Positions 13,401 to 26,388 of a DNA stretch of 64,000 nucleotides are shown one piece after another. Made by a program: the position numbers and the translations under genes. The notes below the pieces were generated by a model. The model was not told the origin of the DNA. It made no database searches and worked only from the letters and a program-made list of their open reading frames with translations. Every line of letters starts with the position of its first letter. The stretch's first letter is position 1. The stretch comes from Xanthostigma xanthostigma (taxonomy: Eukaryota; Arthropoda; Insecta; Raphidioptera; Raphidiidae): positions 32,098,501-32,162,500 of the forward strand of contig OY754470.1 of NCBI GenBank assembly GCA_963575645.1. Direction: 5' to 3'.

Positions 13401-16236
13401 AAGGTAAGTCTATTTGCACTATAACATTCAGGTTTGGATAATTCTCTCATAAGAAAATGCAAATTGCATATTAACCATTATTTTAACGCATACAAGCAGT
13501 TTTTACAAGCTTTATGACAATTAGGTGCAAATGAGTCCTTATAGGCAAAATTGCTTTATTTCATAAGGGTAAGTCTATTTACACTATAACATTCAGGTTT
13601 GGATCATTCTCTCATAAGAAAATGCAAACTGCATATTTTCTATCATTTTAACGCATACAAGCAGTTTTTACATGCTTTATGACAATTAGGTGCAAATGAG
13701 TCTTTATAGGCAAAATTGCTTTATTTCATGTGGGTTAGTCTATTTACACTATAACATTCAGGTTTGGATCATTATTTTATAAGAAAATGCAAACTGCATA
13801 TTAACCATTATTTTAACGCATACAAGCAGTTTTTACATGCTTTATGACAATTAGATGCAAATGAGTCCTTATAGGCAAAATTGCTTTATTTCATTAAGGT
13901 AAGTCTATTTACACTATAACATTCAGGTTTGGATCATTCTCTCATAAGAAAATGCAAACTGCATATTTACTATCATTTTCACGCAGATAAGCAGTTTTCA
14001 CATGTTTTACGACAATTAGGTGGAAATAAGTCCTTAAAGGCAAAATAGTTTCATTTCACAATGGTAAGTCTATTTTCACTATAACATTCAGGTTTGGATC
14101 ATTCTCTCATAAGAAAATGCAAACTGCATATTAACCATTATTTTAACGCATACAAGCAGTTTTTACATGCTTTATGACAATTAGGGGCAAATGAGTCCTT
14201 ATAGGCAAAATTGCTTTATTTCATTAAGGTAAGTCTATTTACACTATAACATTCAGGTTTGGATATTTCTCTCATTAGAAAATGCAAACTGCATATTAAC
14301 CATTATTTTAACGCTGACAAGCAGTTTTTACATGCTTTACGACAATTAGGTGCAAATAAGGCCTTATAGGCAAAAGTGCTTTATTTCATGAGGGTGAGTC
14401 TATTTACACTATAACATTCAGGTTAGGATCATTCCCTCATAAGAAAATGCAAACTGCATATTTACTATCATTTTCACGCAGACAAGCAGTTTTCACATGT
14501 TTTACGACAATTAGGTGTAAATAAGTCCTTAAAGGCAAATTTGTTTTATTTCACAAAGGTAAGTCTACTCGTACTATAACATTCAGGTTTGGATCATTCT
14601 CTCATAAGAAAATGCAAACTGCATATTAACCATTATTTTAACGCAGACAAGCAGTTTTTATATGCTTCACGACAATTGCGTGCAAATGAGTCCTTATAAG
14701 CAAAATTGCTTTATTTTACAAAGGTAAGTCTATTTACACTATAACATTCAGGTTTGGATCCTTATCTCATAAGAAAACGCAAATTGCATATTAACCATTA
14801 TTTTAACACAGACAAGCAGTTTTTACATGCTTCACGACAATTGCGTGCAAATAAGTCCTTATAGGCAAAATTGCTTTATTTTACAAAGGTAAGTCTATTT
14901 GCACTATAACATTCAGGTTTGGATAATTCTCTCATAAGAAAATGCAAATTGCATATTAACCATTATTTTAACGCATACAAGCAGTTTTTACAAGCTTTAT
15001 GACAATTAGGTGCAAATGAGTCCTTATAGGCAAAATTGCTTTATTTCATGAGGGTAAGTCTATTTACACTATATAATTCAGGTTTGGATCATTCTCTCAT
15101 AAGAAAATGCAAACTGCATATTTTCTATCATTTTAATGCATACAAGCAGTTTTTACATGCTTTATGACAATTAGGTGCAAATGAGTCTTTATAGGCAAAA
15201 TTGCTTTATTTCATGTGGGTTAGTCTATTTACACTATAACATTCAGGTTTGGATCATTCTCTCATAAGAAAATGCAAACTGCATATTAACCATTATTTTA
15301 ACGCATACAAGCAGTTTTTACATGCTTTATGACAATAATTAGATGCAAATGAGTCCTTATAGGCAAAATTGCTTTATTTCATTAAGGTAAGTCTATTTAC
15401 ACTATAACATTCAGGTTTGGATCATTCTCTCATAAGAAAATGCAAACTGCATATTTACTATCATTTTCACGCAGATAAGCAGTTTTCACATGTTTTACGA
15501 CAATTAGGTGGAAATAAGTCCTTAAAGGCAAAATAGTTTCATTTCACAATGGTAAGTCTATTTTCACTATAACATTCAGGTTTGGATCATTCTCTCATAA
15601 GAAAATGCAAACTGCATATTAACCATTATTTTAACGCATACAAGCAGTTTTTACATGCTTTATGACAATTAGGGGCAAATGAGTCCTTATAGGCAAAATT
15701 GCTTTATTTCATTAAGGTAAGTCTATTTACACTATAACATTCAGGTTTGGATATTTCTCTCATTAGAAAATGCAAACTGCATATTAACCATTATTTTAAC
15801 GCTGACAAGCAGTTTTTACATGCTTTACGACAATTAGGTGCAAATAAGGCCTTATAGGCAAAAGTGCTTTATTTCATGAGGGTGAGTCTATTTACACTAT
15901 AACATTCAGGTTAGGATCATTCCCTCATAAGAAAATGCAAACTGCATATTTACTATCATTTTCACGCAGACAAGCAGTTTTCACATGTTTTACGACAATT
16001 AGGTGTAAATAAGTCCTTAAAGGCAAATTTGTTTTATTTCACAAAGGTAAGTCTACTCGTACTATAACATTCAGGTTTGGATCATTCTCTCATAAGAAAA
16101 TGCAAACTGCATATTAACCATTATTTTAACGCAGACAAGCAGTTTTTATATGCTTCACGACAATTGCGTGCAAATGAGTCCTTATAAGCAAAATTGCTTT
16201 ATTTTACAAAGGTAAGTCTATTTACACTATAACATT
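10459..16236 (+). repeat. Nested amplification: four tandem 8-9-monomer sub-units
   Basis: A sub-block of the family A HOR repeated four times: 10459-11943 (1485 bp), 11944-13263 (1320 bp), 13264-14748 (1485 bp) and 14749-16236 (1488 bp). Each sub-unit starts with a monomer holding AAAACGCAAATTGC and AACACAGAC. Each carries one CAGGTTAGGATCATTCCC monomer, at 11614, 13099, 14419 and 15907. The 1320-bp sub-unit lacks the monomer that ends with TTATATGCTTCACG. The 1488-bp sub-unit has 3 extra bases (GACAATAATTAG, near 15336). Joins fall within CTCATAAGAAAA, so crossing-over was in register. Confidence 0.9.
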
Positions 16237-17061
16237 CAGGTTTGGATCCTTATCTCATAAGAAAATGCAAACTGCATATTAACCATTATTTTAACGCATA
16301 CAAGCAGTTTTTACATGCTTTATGACAATTAGGGGCAAATGAGTCCTTATAGGCAAAATTGCTTTATTTTATGAAGGTAAGTCTATTTACACTATAACAT
16401 TCAGGTTTGGATCATTCTCTCATAAGAAAATGCAAACTGCATATTAACCCTTATTTTAACGCAGACAAGCAGTTTTTACATGCTTCACGACAATTGCGTG
16501 CAAATGAGTCCTTATAGGCAAAATTGCTTTATTTTACAAAGGTAAGTCTATTTACACTATAACATTCAGGTTTGGATCATTCTCTCATGAGAAAATGCAA
16601 ACTGCATATTTACTATCAGTTTTACGCAGACAAGCAGTTTTTACATGCTTCACGACAATTGCGTGCAAATGAGTCCTTATAGGCATAATTGCTTTCTTTT
16701 ACAAAGGTAAGTCTATTTTCACTATAACATTCAGGTTTGGATCATTCTCTCATAAGAAAATGCAAACTGCATATTATACATTATTTTAACGCATACAAGC
16801 AGTTTTTACATGCTTTATGACAATTAGGGGCAAATGAGTCCTTATAGGCAAAATTGCTTTATTTCATGAAGGTAAGTCTATTTACACTATAACATTCAGG
16901 TTTGGATCATTCTCTCATATGAAAATGCAAACTGCATATTAACCCTTATTTTAACGCAGACAAGCAGTTTTTACATGCTTCACGACAATTGCGTGCAAAT
17001 GAGTCCTTATAAGCAAAATTGCTTTATTTTACAAAGGTAAGTCTATTTACACTATAACATT
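16237..17061 (+). repeat. 5-monomer (825-bp) local repeat
   Basis: Begins at a CAGGTTTGGATCCTTATCTC monomer and continues with TTTTATGAAGG, AACCCTTATT, CTCATGAG and CTTTCTTTTACAAAGG monomers, as in the family A copy at 8648 onward. At 17062 the GATCCTTATC monomer recurs, giving a step of exactly 825 bp. It contains the unusual GGCATAATTGC at about 16681 and CTCATATGAAAATG at about 16914. The latter is seen again at 20050, linking this block to the next family A copy. Confidence 0.82.
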
Positions 17062-17556
17062 CAGGTTTGGATCCTTATCTCATAAGAAAATGCAAACTGC
17101 ATATTAACCATTATTTTAACGCATACAAGCAGTTTTTACATGCTTTATGACAATTAGGGGCAAATGAGTCCTTATAGGCAAAATTGCTTTATTTTATGAA
17201 GGTAAGTCTATTTACACTATAACATTCAGGTTTGGATCATTCTCTCATAAGAAAATGCAAACTGCATATTAACCCTTATTTTAACGCAGACAAGCAGTTT
17301 TTACATGCTTCACGACAATTGCGTGCAAATGAGTCCTTATAGGCAAAATTGCTTTATTTTACAAAGGTAAGTCTATTTACACTATAACATTCAGGTTTGG
17401 ATCATTCTCTCATGAGAAAATGCAAACTGCATATTTACTATCAGTTTTACGCAGACAAGCAGTTTTTACATGCTTCACGACAATTGCGTGCAAATGAGTC
17501 CTTATAAGCAAAATTGCTTTATTTTACAAAGGTAAGTCTATTTACACTATAACATT
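17062..17556 (+). repeat. 3-monomer (495-bp) local repeat
   Basis: Starts with another GATCCTTATC monomer and repeats the first three monomers of the previous block. The next GATCCTTATC copy follows at 17557, exactly 495 bp on. After 17650 the array switches (AGGGGCAAATGAG to TTATAAGC) back to the start of a family A unit. No non-satellite sequence. Confidence 0.82.
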
Positions 17557-17650
17557 CAGGTTTGGATCCTTATCTCATAAGAAAATGCAAACTGCATATT
17601 AACCATTATTTTAACGCATACAAGCAGTTTTTACATGCTTTATGACAATT

Positions 17651-20600
17651 AGGGGCAAATGAGTCCTTATAAGCAAAATTGCTTTATTTCATGAGGGTAA
17701 GTCTATTTACACTATAACATTCAGGTTTGGATCATTCTCTCATAAGAAAATGCAAACTGAATATTGACTATCATTTTCACGCAGACAAGCAGTTTTTACA
17801 TGGTTTACGACAATTAGGTGCAAATAAGTCCTTAAAGGAAAAATTGTTTTATTTCACAATGGTAAGTCTACTTTCACTATAACATTCAGGTTTGGATCAT
17901 TCTCTCATAAGAAAACGCAAATTGCATATTAACCATTATTTTAACACAGACAAGCAGTTTTTACATGCTTCACGACAATTGCGTGCAAATAAGTCCTTAT
18001 AGGCAAAATTGCTTTATTTTACAAAGGTAAGTCTATTTGCACTATAACATTCAGGTTTGGATAATTCTCTCATAAGAAAATGCAAATTGCATATTAACCA
18101 TTATTTTAACGCATACAAGCAGTTTTTACAAGCTTTATGACAATTAGGTGCAAATGAGTCCTTATAGGCAAAATTGCTTTATTTCATGAGGGTAAGTCTA
18201 TTTACACTATAACATTCAGGTTTGGATCATTCTCTCATAAGAAAATGCAAACTGCATATTTTCTATCATTTTAACGCATACAAGCAGTTTTTACATGCTT
18301 TATGACAATTAGGTGCAAATGAGTCTTTATAGGCAAAATTGCTTTATTTCATGTGGGTTAGTCTATTTACACTATAACATTCAGGTTTGGATCATTCTCT
18401 CATAAGAAAATGCAAACTGCATATTAACCATTATTTTAACGCATACAAGCAGTTTTTACATGCTTTATGACAATTAGATGCAAATGAGTCCTTATAGGCA
18501 AAATTGCTTTATTTCATTAAGGTAAGTCTATTTACACTATAACATTCAGGTTTGGATCATTCTCTCATAAGAAAATGCAAACTGCATATTTACTATCATT
18601 TTCACGCAGATAAGCAGTTTTCACATGTTTTACGACAATTAGGTGGAAATAAGTCCTTAAAGGCAAAATAGTTTCATTTCACAATGGTAAGTCTATTTTC
18701 ACTATAACATTCAGGTTTGGATCATTCTCTCATAAGAAAATGCAAACTGCATATTAACCATTATTTTAACGCATACAAGCAGTTTTTACATGCTTTATGA
18801 CAATTAGGGGCAAATGAGTCCTTATAGGCAAAATTGCTTTATTTCATTAAGGTAAGTCTATTTACACTATAACATTCAGGTTTGGATATTTCTCTCATTA
18901 GAAAATGCAAACTGCATATTAACCATTATTTTAACGCTGACAAGCAGTTTTTACATGCTTTACGACAATTAGGTGCAAATAAGGCCTTATAGGCAAAAGT
19001 GCTTTATTTCATGAGGGTGAGTCTATTTACACTATAACATTCAGGTTAGGATCATTCCCTCATAAGAAAATGCAAACTGCATATTTACTATCATTTTCAC
19101 GCAGACAAGCAGTTTTCACATGTTTTACGACAATTAGGTGTAAATAAGTCCTTAAAGGCAAATTTGTTTTATTTCACAAAGGTAAGTCTACTCGTACTAT
19201 AACATTCAGGTTTGGATCATTCTCTCATAAGAAAATGCAAACTGCATATTAACCATTATTTTAACGCAGACAAGCAGTTTTTATATGCTTCACGACAATT
19301 GCGTGCAAATGAGTCCTTATAAGCAAAATTGCTTTATTTTACAAAGGTAAGTCTATTTACACTATAACATTCAGGTTTGGATCCTTATCTCATAAGAAAA
19401 TGCAAACTGCATATTAACCATTATTTTAACGCATACAAGCAGTTTTTACATGCTTTATGACAATTAGGGGCAAATGAGTCCTTATAGGCAAAATTGCTTT
19501 ATTCTATGAAGGTAAGTCTATTTACACTATAACATTCAGGTTTGGATCATTCTCTCATAAGAAAATGCAAACTGCATATTAACCCTTATTTTAACGCAGA
19601 CAAGCAGTTTTTACATGCTTCACGACAATTGCGTGCAAATGAGTCCTTATAGGCAAAATTGCTTTATTTTACAAAGGTAAGTCTATTTACACTATAACAT
19701 TCAGGTTTGGATCATTCTCTCATGAGAAAATGCAAACTGCATATTTACTATCAGTTTTACGCAGACAAGCAGTTTTTACATGCTTCACGACAATTGCGTG
19801 CAAATGAGTCCTTATAGGCAAAATTGCTTTCTTTTACAAAGGTAAGTCTATTTTCACTATAACATTCAGGTTTGGATCATTCTCTCATAAGAAAATGCAA
19901 ACTGCATATTATACATTATTTTAACGCATACAAGCAGTTTTTACATGCTTTATGACAATTAGGGGCAAATGAGTCCTTATAGGCAAAATTGCTTTATTTC
20001 ATGAAGGTAAGTCTATTTACACTATAACATTCAGGTTTGGATCATTCTCTCATATGAAAATGCAAACTGCATATTAACCCTTATTTTAACGCAGACAAGC
20101 AGTTTTTACATGCTTCACGACAATTGCGTGCAAATGAGTCCTTATAGGCAAAATTGCTTTATTTTACAAAGGTAAGTCTATTTACACTATAACATTCAGG
20201 TTTGGATCATTCTCTTATAAGAAAATGCAAACTGCATATTAACCATTATTTAAACGCAGACAAGCAGTTTTCACATGCTTTACGACAATTAGGTGCAAAT
20301 GAATCTTTATAGGCAAATATGCTTTATTTCATGAGGGTAAGTCTATTTACACTATAACGTTCAGGTTTGAATCATTCTCTCATAAGAAAATGCAAACTGC
20401 ATATTTACTATCATTTTCACGCAGACAAGCAGTTTTTACATGCTTCACGACAATTGCGTGCAAATGAGTCCTTATAGGCAAAATTGCTTTATTTTACAAA
20501 GGTAAGTTTACTTAAACTATAACATTCAGGTTTGGATCATTCTCTCATAAGAAAATGCAAACTGCATATTAACCATTATTTAAACGCAGACAAGCAGTTT

Positions 20601-20709
20601 TTACATGCTTTATGACAATTAGGGGCAAATGAGTCCTTTTAGGCAAAATTGCTTATTTCATTAAGGTAAGTCTATTTACACTATAACATTCAGGTTTGGA
20701 TCATTCTCT
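17651..20709 (+). repeat. Family A higher-order repeat, last copy
   Basis: Follows the order of the 6924-10006 copy at an offset of 10727 bp. CAGGTTAGG is at 19042 and the TCATAAAAAAATG monomer at 20709. Unlike the 6708-10006 copy, it then continues into GCTGACAAGCAG monomers, as the 495-3577 copy does at 3553 onward. That shared exit suggests the A-to-B junction is original and the 10007 junction derived. The GATCCTTATC monomer appears once, at about 19379, in its ordinary place. Confidence 0.85.
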
Positions 20710-23700
20710 CATAAAAAAATGCAAACTGCATATTAACCATTATTTTATCGCTGACAAGCAGTTTTTACATGCTTTACGACAATTAGGTGCAAATGAGTCC
20801 TTATAGGCAAAAGTGCTTTATTTCATGAAGGTAAGTCTATTTACACTATAACATTCAGGTTTGGATCATTCTCTCATAAGAAAATGCAAACTGCATATTA
20901 ACCATTATTTTAACGCTGACAAGCAGTTTTTACATGCTTTACGACAATTAGGTGCAAATGAGTCCTTATAGGCAAAATTGCTTTATTTTACAAAGGTAAG
21001 TATACTTAAACTTTAACATTCAGGTTTGGATCATTCTCTCATAAGAAAATGCAAACTGCATATTAACGATTATTTTAACGCATACAAGCAGTTTTTACAA
21101 GCTTTATGACAATTAGGTGCAAATGAGTCCTTATAGGCAAAATTGCTTTATTTCATGAGGGTTAGTCTATTTTACACTATAACATTTAGGTTTGGATCAT
21201 TCTCTCATAAGAAAATGCAAACTGCATATTTACTATCATTTTAACGCATACAAACAGTTTTTACATGCTTTATGACAATTAGGTGCAAATGAGTCCTTAT
21301 AGGCAAAATTGCTTTATTTAATGAGGGTAATGCTATTTTCACTATAACATTCAGGTTTGGATCATTTTCTCATAAGAAAATGCAAGTTCATATTAACCAT
21401 TATTTTAATGCAGACAAGCAGTTTTTACATGCTTTATGACAATTAGGGGCAAATGAGTCCTTATAGGCAAAATAGCTTTATTTCATTAAGGTTAGTCTAT
21501 TTACACTATAACATTCAGGTTTGAATCTCTCTCACATAAGAAAATGCAAACTGCATATTAACCATTATTTTAACGCTGACAAGCAGTTTTTACATGCTTT
21601 ACGACAATTAGGGGCAAATGAGTCCTTATAGGCAAAAGTGCTTTATTTCATGAGGGTAAGTCTATTTATACTATAACATTCAGGTTTGGATCATTCTCTC
21701 ATAAGAAAATGCAAACTGCATATTTACTATCATTTTCACGCAGACAAGCAGTTTTCACATGTTTTACGCAATTAGGTGGAAATAAGTTCTTAAAGACAAA
21801 ATTGTTTTATCCTACAAAGGTAAGTCTACTTTCACTATAACATTCAGGTTTGGATCATTCTTTCATAAGAAAATGCAAACTGCATATTAACCATTATTTT
21901 AACGCAGACAAGCAGTTTTTACATGCTTCACGACAATTGCGTGCAAATGAGTCCTTATAGGCAAAATTGCGTTATTTTACAAAGGTTAGTCTATTTTCAC
22001 TATAACATTCAGGTTGGGATCATTCTCTCATAAGAAAATGCAAACTGCATATTAACCATTATTTTAACGCACACAAGCAGTTTTTACATGCTTTATGACA
22101 ATTAGGGGCAAATGAGTCCTTTTAGGCAAAATTGCTTATTTCATTAAGGTAAGTCTATTTACACTATAACATTCAGGTTTGGGTCATTCTCTCATAAGAA
22201 AATGCAAACTGCATATTAACCATTATTTTAACGCTGACAAGCAGTTTTTACATGCTTTACGACAATTAGGTGCAAATGAGTCCTTATAGGCAAAATTGCT
22301 TTATTTTACAAAGGTAAGTATACTTAAACTATAACATTCAGGTTTGGATCATTCTCTCATAAGAAAATGCAAACTGCATATTAACGATTATTTTAAAGCA
22401 TACAAGCAGTTTTTACAAGCTTTATGACAATTAGGTGCAAATGAGTCCTTATAGGCAAAATTGCTTTATTTCATGAGGGTTAGTCTATTTACACTATAAC
22501 ATTTAGGTTTGGATCATTCTCTCATAAGAAAATGCAAACTGCATATTTACTATCATTTTAACGCATACAAACAGTTTTTACATGCTTTATGACAATTAGG
22601 TGCAAATGAGTCCTTATAGGCAAAATTGCTTTATTTCATGAGGGTAATGCTATTTTCACTATAACATTCAGGTTTGGATCATTTTCTCATAAGAAAACGC
22701 AAACTGCATATTAACCATTATTTTAACGCTGACAAGCAGTTTTTACATGCTTTACGACAATTAGGTGCAAATGAGTCCTTATAGGCAAAAGTGCTTTATT
22801 TCATGAGGGTCAGTCTATTCACACTATAACATTCAGGTTTGGATCATTCTCTCATAAGAAAACGCAAACTGCATATTAACCATTATTTTAACGCTGACAA
22901 GCAGTTTTTACATGCTTTACGACAATTAGGTGCAAATGAGTCCTTATAGGCAAAAGTGCTTTATTTCATGAGGGTCAGTCTATTCACACTATAACATTCA
23001 GGTTTGGATCATTCTCTCATAAGAAAATGCAAACTGCATATTTACTATCATTTTCACGCAGACAAGCAGTTTTCACATGTTTTACGACAATTAGGTGGAA
23101 ATAAGTCCTTAAAGGCAAAATTGTTTTATTCCACAAAGGTAAGTCTACTTTCACTATAACATTCAGGTTTGGATCATTCTCTCATAAGAAAATGCAAACT
23201 GCATATTAACCATTATTTTAACGCAGACAAGCAGTTTTTACATGCTTCACGACAATTGCGTGCAAATGAGTACTTAAGGGCAAAATTGCGTTATTTTTCA
23301 AAGGTAAGTCTATTTTCACTATAACATTCAGGTTTGGATCATTCTCTCATAAGAAAATGCAAACTGCATATTAACCATTATTTTAACGCATACAAGCAGT
23401 TTTTACACGCTTTATGACAATTAGGGGCAAATGAGTCCTTATAGGAAAAATTGCTTTATTTCATTAAGGTAAGTCTATTTACACTATAACATTCAGGTTT
23501 GGATCATTCTCTCATAAGAAAACGCAAACTGCATATTAACCATTATTTTAACGCTGACAAGCAGTTTTTACATGCTTTACGACAATTAGGTGCAAATGAG
23601 TCCTTATAGGCAAAAGTGCTTTATTTCATGAGGGTAAGTCTATTTACACTATAACATTCAGGTTTGGATCATTCTCTCATACGAAAATGCAAACTGCATA

Positions 23701-26388
23701 TTTACTATCATTTTCACGCAGACAAGCAGTTTTCACATGTTTTACGACAATTAGGTGGAAATAAGTCCTTAAAGGCAAAATTGTTTTATTCCACAAAGGT
23801 AAGTCTACTTTCACTATAACATTCAGGTTTGGATCATTCTCTCATAAGAAAATGCAAACTGCATATTAACCATTATTTTAACGCAGACAAGCAGTTTTTA
23901 CATGCTTTATGACAATTAGGGGCAAATGAGTCCTTATAGGCAAAATTGCTTTATTTCATTAAGGTTAGTCTATTTACACTATAACATTCAGGTTTGAATC
24001 TCTCTCACATAAGAAAATGCAAACTGCATATTAACTATTATTTTAACGCATACAAGCAGTTTTTACATGCTTTATGACAATTAGGTGCAAATGAGTCCTT
24101 ATAGGCAAAATTGCTTTATTTCAAGAGGGTAATGCTATTTTCACTATAACATTCAGGTTTGGATTATTCTCTTATAAGAAAATGCAAACTTCATATTATA
24201 CATTATTTTAACGCATACAAGCAGTTTTTACATGCTTTATGACAATTAGGGGCAAATGAGTCCTTATAGGCAATATTGCTTTATTTCATGAAGGTTAGTC
24301 TACTTACACTATAACATTCAGGTTTGGATCATTTTCTCATAAGAAAATGCAAGTTCATATTAACCATTATTTTAACGCATACAAGCAGTTTTTACATGCT
24401 TTATGACAATTAGGTGCAAATGAGTCCTTATAGGCAAAATTGCTTTATTTCATGAGGGTAATGCTATTTTCACTATAACATTCAGGTTTGGATTATTCTC
24501 TCATAAGAAAATGCAAACTTCATATTATACATTATTTTAACGCATACAAGCAGTTTTTACATGCTTTATGACAATTAGGGGCAAATGAGTCCTTATAGGC
24601 AATATTGCTTTATTTCATGAAGGTTAGTCTACTTACACTATAACATTCAGGTTTGGATCATTCTCTCATAAGAAAATGCAAACTGCATATTTACTATCAT
24701 TTTCACGCAGACAAGCAGTTTTCACATGTTTTACGCAATTAGGTGGAAATAAGTTCTTAAAGACAAAATTGTTTTATTTCACAAAGGTAAGTCTACTTTC
24801 ACTATAACATTCAGGTTTGGATCATTTTCTCATAAGAAAATGCAAACTGCATATTTACCATTATTTTAACGCAGACAAGCAGTTTTTACATGCTTCACGA
24901 CAATTGCGTGCAAATGAGTCCTTATAGGCAAAATTGCGTTATTTTACAAAGGTTAGTCTATTTTCACTATAACATTCAGGTTTGGATCATTCTCTCATAA
25001 GAAAATGCAAACTGCATATTAACCATTATTTTAACGCATACAAGCAGTTTTTACACGCTTTATGACAATTAGGGGCAAATGAGTCCTTATAGGAAAAATT
25101 GCTTTATTTCATTAAGGTAAGTCTATTTACACTATAACATTCAGGTTTGGATCATTCTCTCATAAGAAAACGCAAACTGCATATTAACCATTATTTTAAC
25201 GCTGACAAGCAGTTTTTACATGCTTTACGACAATTAGGTGCAAATGAGTCCTTATAGGCAAAAGTGCTTTATTTCATGAGGGTAAGTCTATTTACACTAT
25301 AACATTCAGGTTTGGATCATTCTCTCATAAGAAAATGCAAACTGCATATTTACTATCATTTTCACGCAGACAAGCAGTTTTCACATGTTTTACGACAATT
25401 AGGTGGAAATAAGTCCTTAAAGGCAAAATTGTTTTATTCCACAAAGGTAAGTCTACTTTCACTATAACATTCAGGTTTGGATCATTCTCTCATAAGAGAA
25501 TGCAAACTGCATATTAACCATTATTTTAACGCAGACAAGCAGTTTTTACATGCTTCACGACAATTGCGTGCAAATGAGTCCTTAAGGGCAAAATTGCGTA
25601 TTTTACAAAGGTATGTCTATTTTCACTATAACATTCAGGTTTAGATCATTCTCTCATAAGAAAATGCAAACTGCATATTAACCATTATTTTAACGCATAC
25701 AGGCAGTTTTTACATGCTTTATGACAATTAGGGGCAAATGAGTCCTTATAGGCAAAATTGCTTTATTTCATTAAGGTAAGTCTATTTACACTATAACATT
25801 CAGGTTTGGATCATTCTCTCATAAGAAAACGCAAACTGCATATTAACCATTATTTTAACGCTGACAAGCAGTTTTTCATGCTTTACGACAATTAGGTGCA
25901 AATGAGTCCTTATAGGCAAAAGTGCTTTATTTCATGAGGGTAAGTCTATTTACACTATAACATTCAGGTTTGGATCATTCTCTCATAAGAAAATTCAAAC
26001 TGCATATTTACTGTCATTTTCACGCAGACAAGCAGTTTTCACATGTTTCACGACAATAAGGTGGAAATAAGTCCTTAAAGGCAAAATTGTTATATTTCAC
26101 AAAGGTAAGTCTACTTTCACTATAATATTCAGGGTTGGATCATTCTCTCATAAGAAAATGCAAACTGCATATTAACCATTATTTTAACGCAGACAAGCAG
26201 TTTTTAAATGCTTAACGACAATTGCGTGCAAATGAGTCCTTATAGGCAAAATTGCTTTATTTTACAAAGGTAAGTCTATTTATATTATAACATTCAAGTT
26301 TGGATCATTTTCTCAAAAGATAATGCAAACTGATCATTTCCTATTATTTTCACGCAGTCAAGCAGTTTTTACATGCTTCACGACAATT
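20710..26388 (+). repeat. Family B satellite segment, second occurrence
   Basis: About 34 monomers. It includes a 1318-bp internal repeat (GTATACTTAAAC monomers with CAGG at 21021 and 22339) and two adjacent near-identical GGGTCAGTCTATTCACAC monomers at about 22808 and 22973. A stretch at 22973-24400 copies 3838-5250. The first GGTTAGT-TTTACACT monomer has one extra T near 21172. Degenerate copies with AATGCAAGTTCATATT (near 21380 and 24350) have lost several bases of the inverted repeat. No gene is visible. Confidence 0.75.
26270..26388 (+). repeat. Strongly diverged monomer, type 1
   Basis: This copy carries a cluster of changes not seen in ordinary monomers: TATATTATAAC for the usual TACACTATAAC, CTCAAAAGATAATG, ACTGATCATTTCCTATT in place of ACTGCATATTAACC, and CGCAGTCAAGCAG. 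The whole combination recurs at 63638-63756, 37368 bp downstream. It may be an old unhomogenised variant. Confidence 0.8.
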
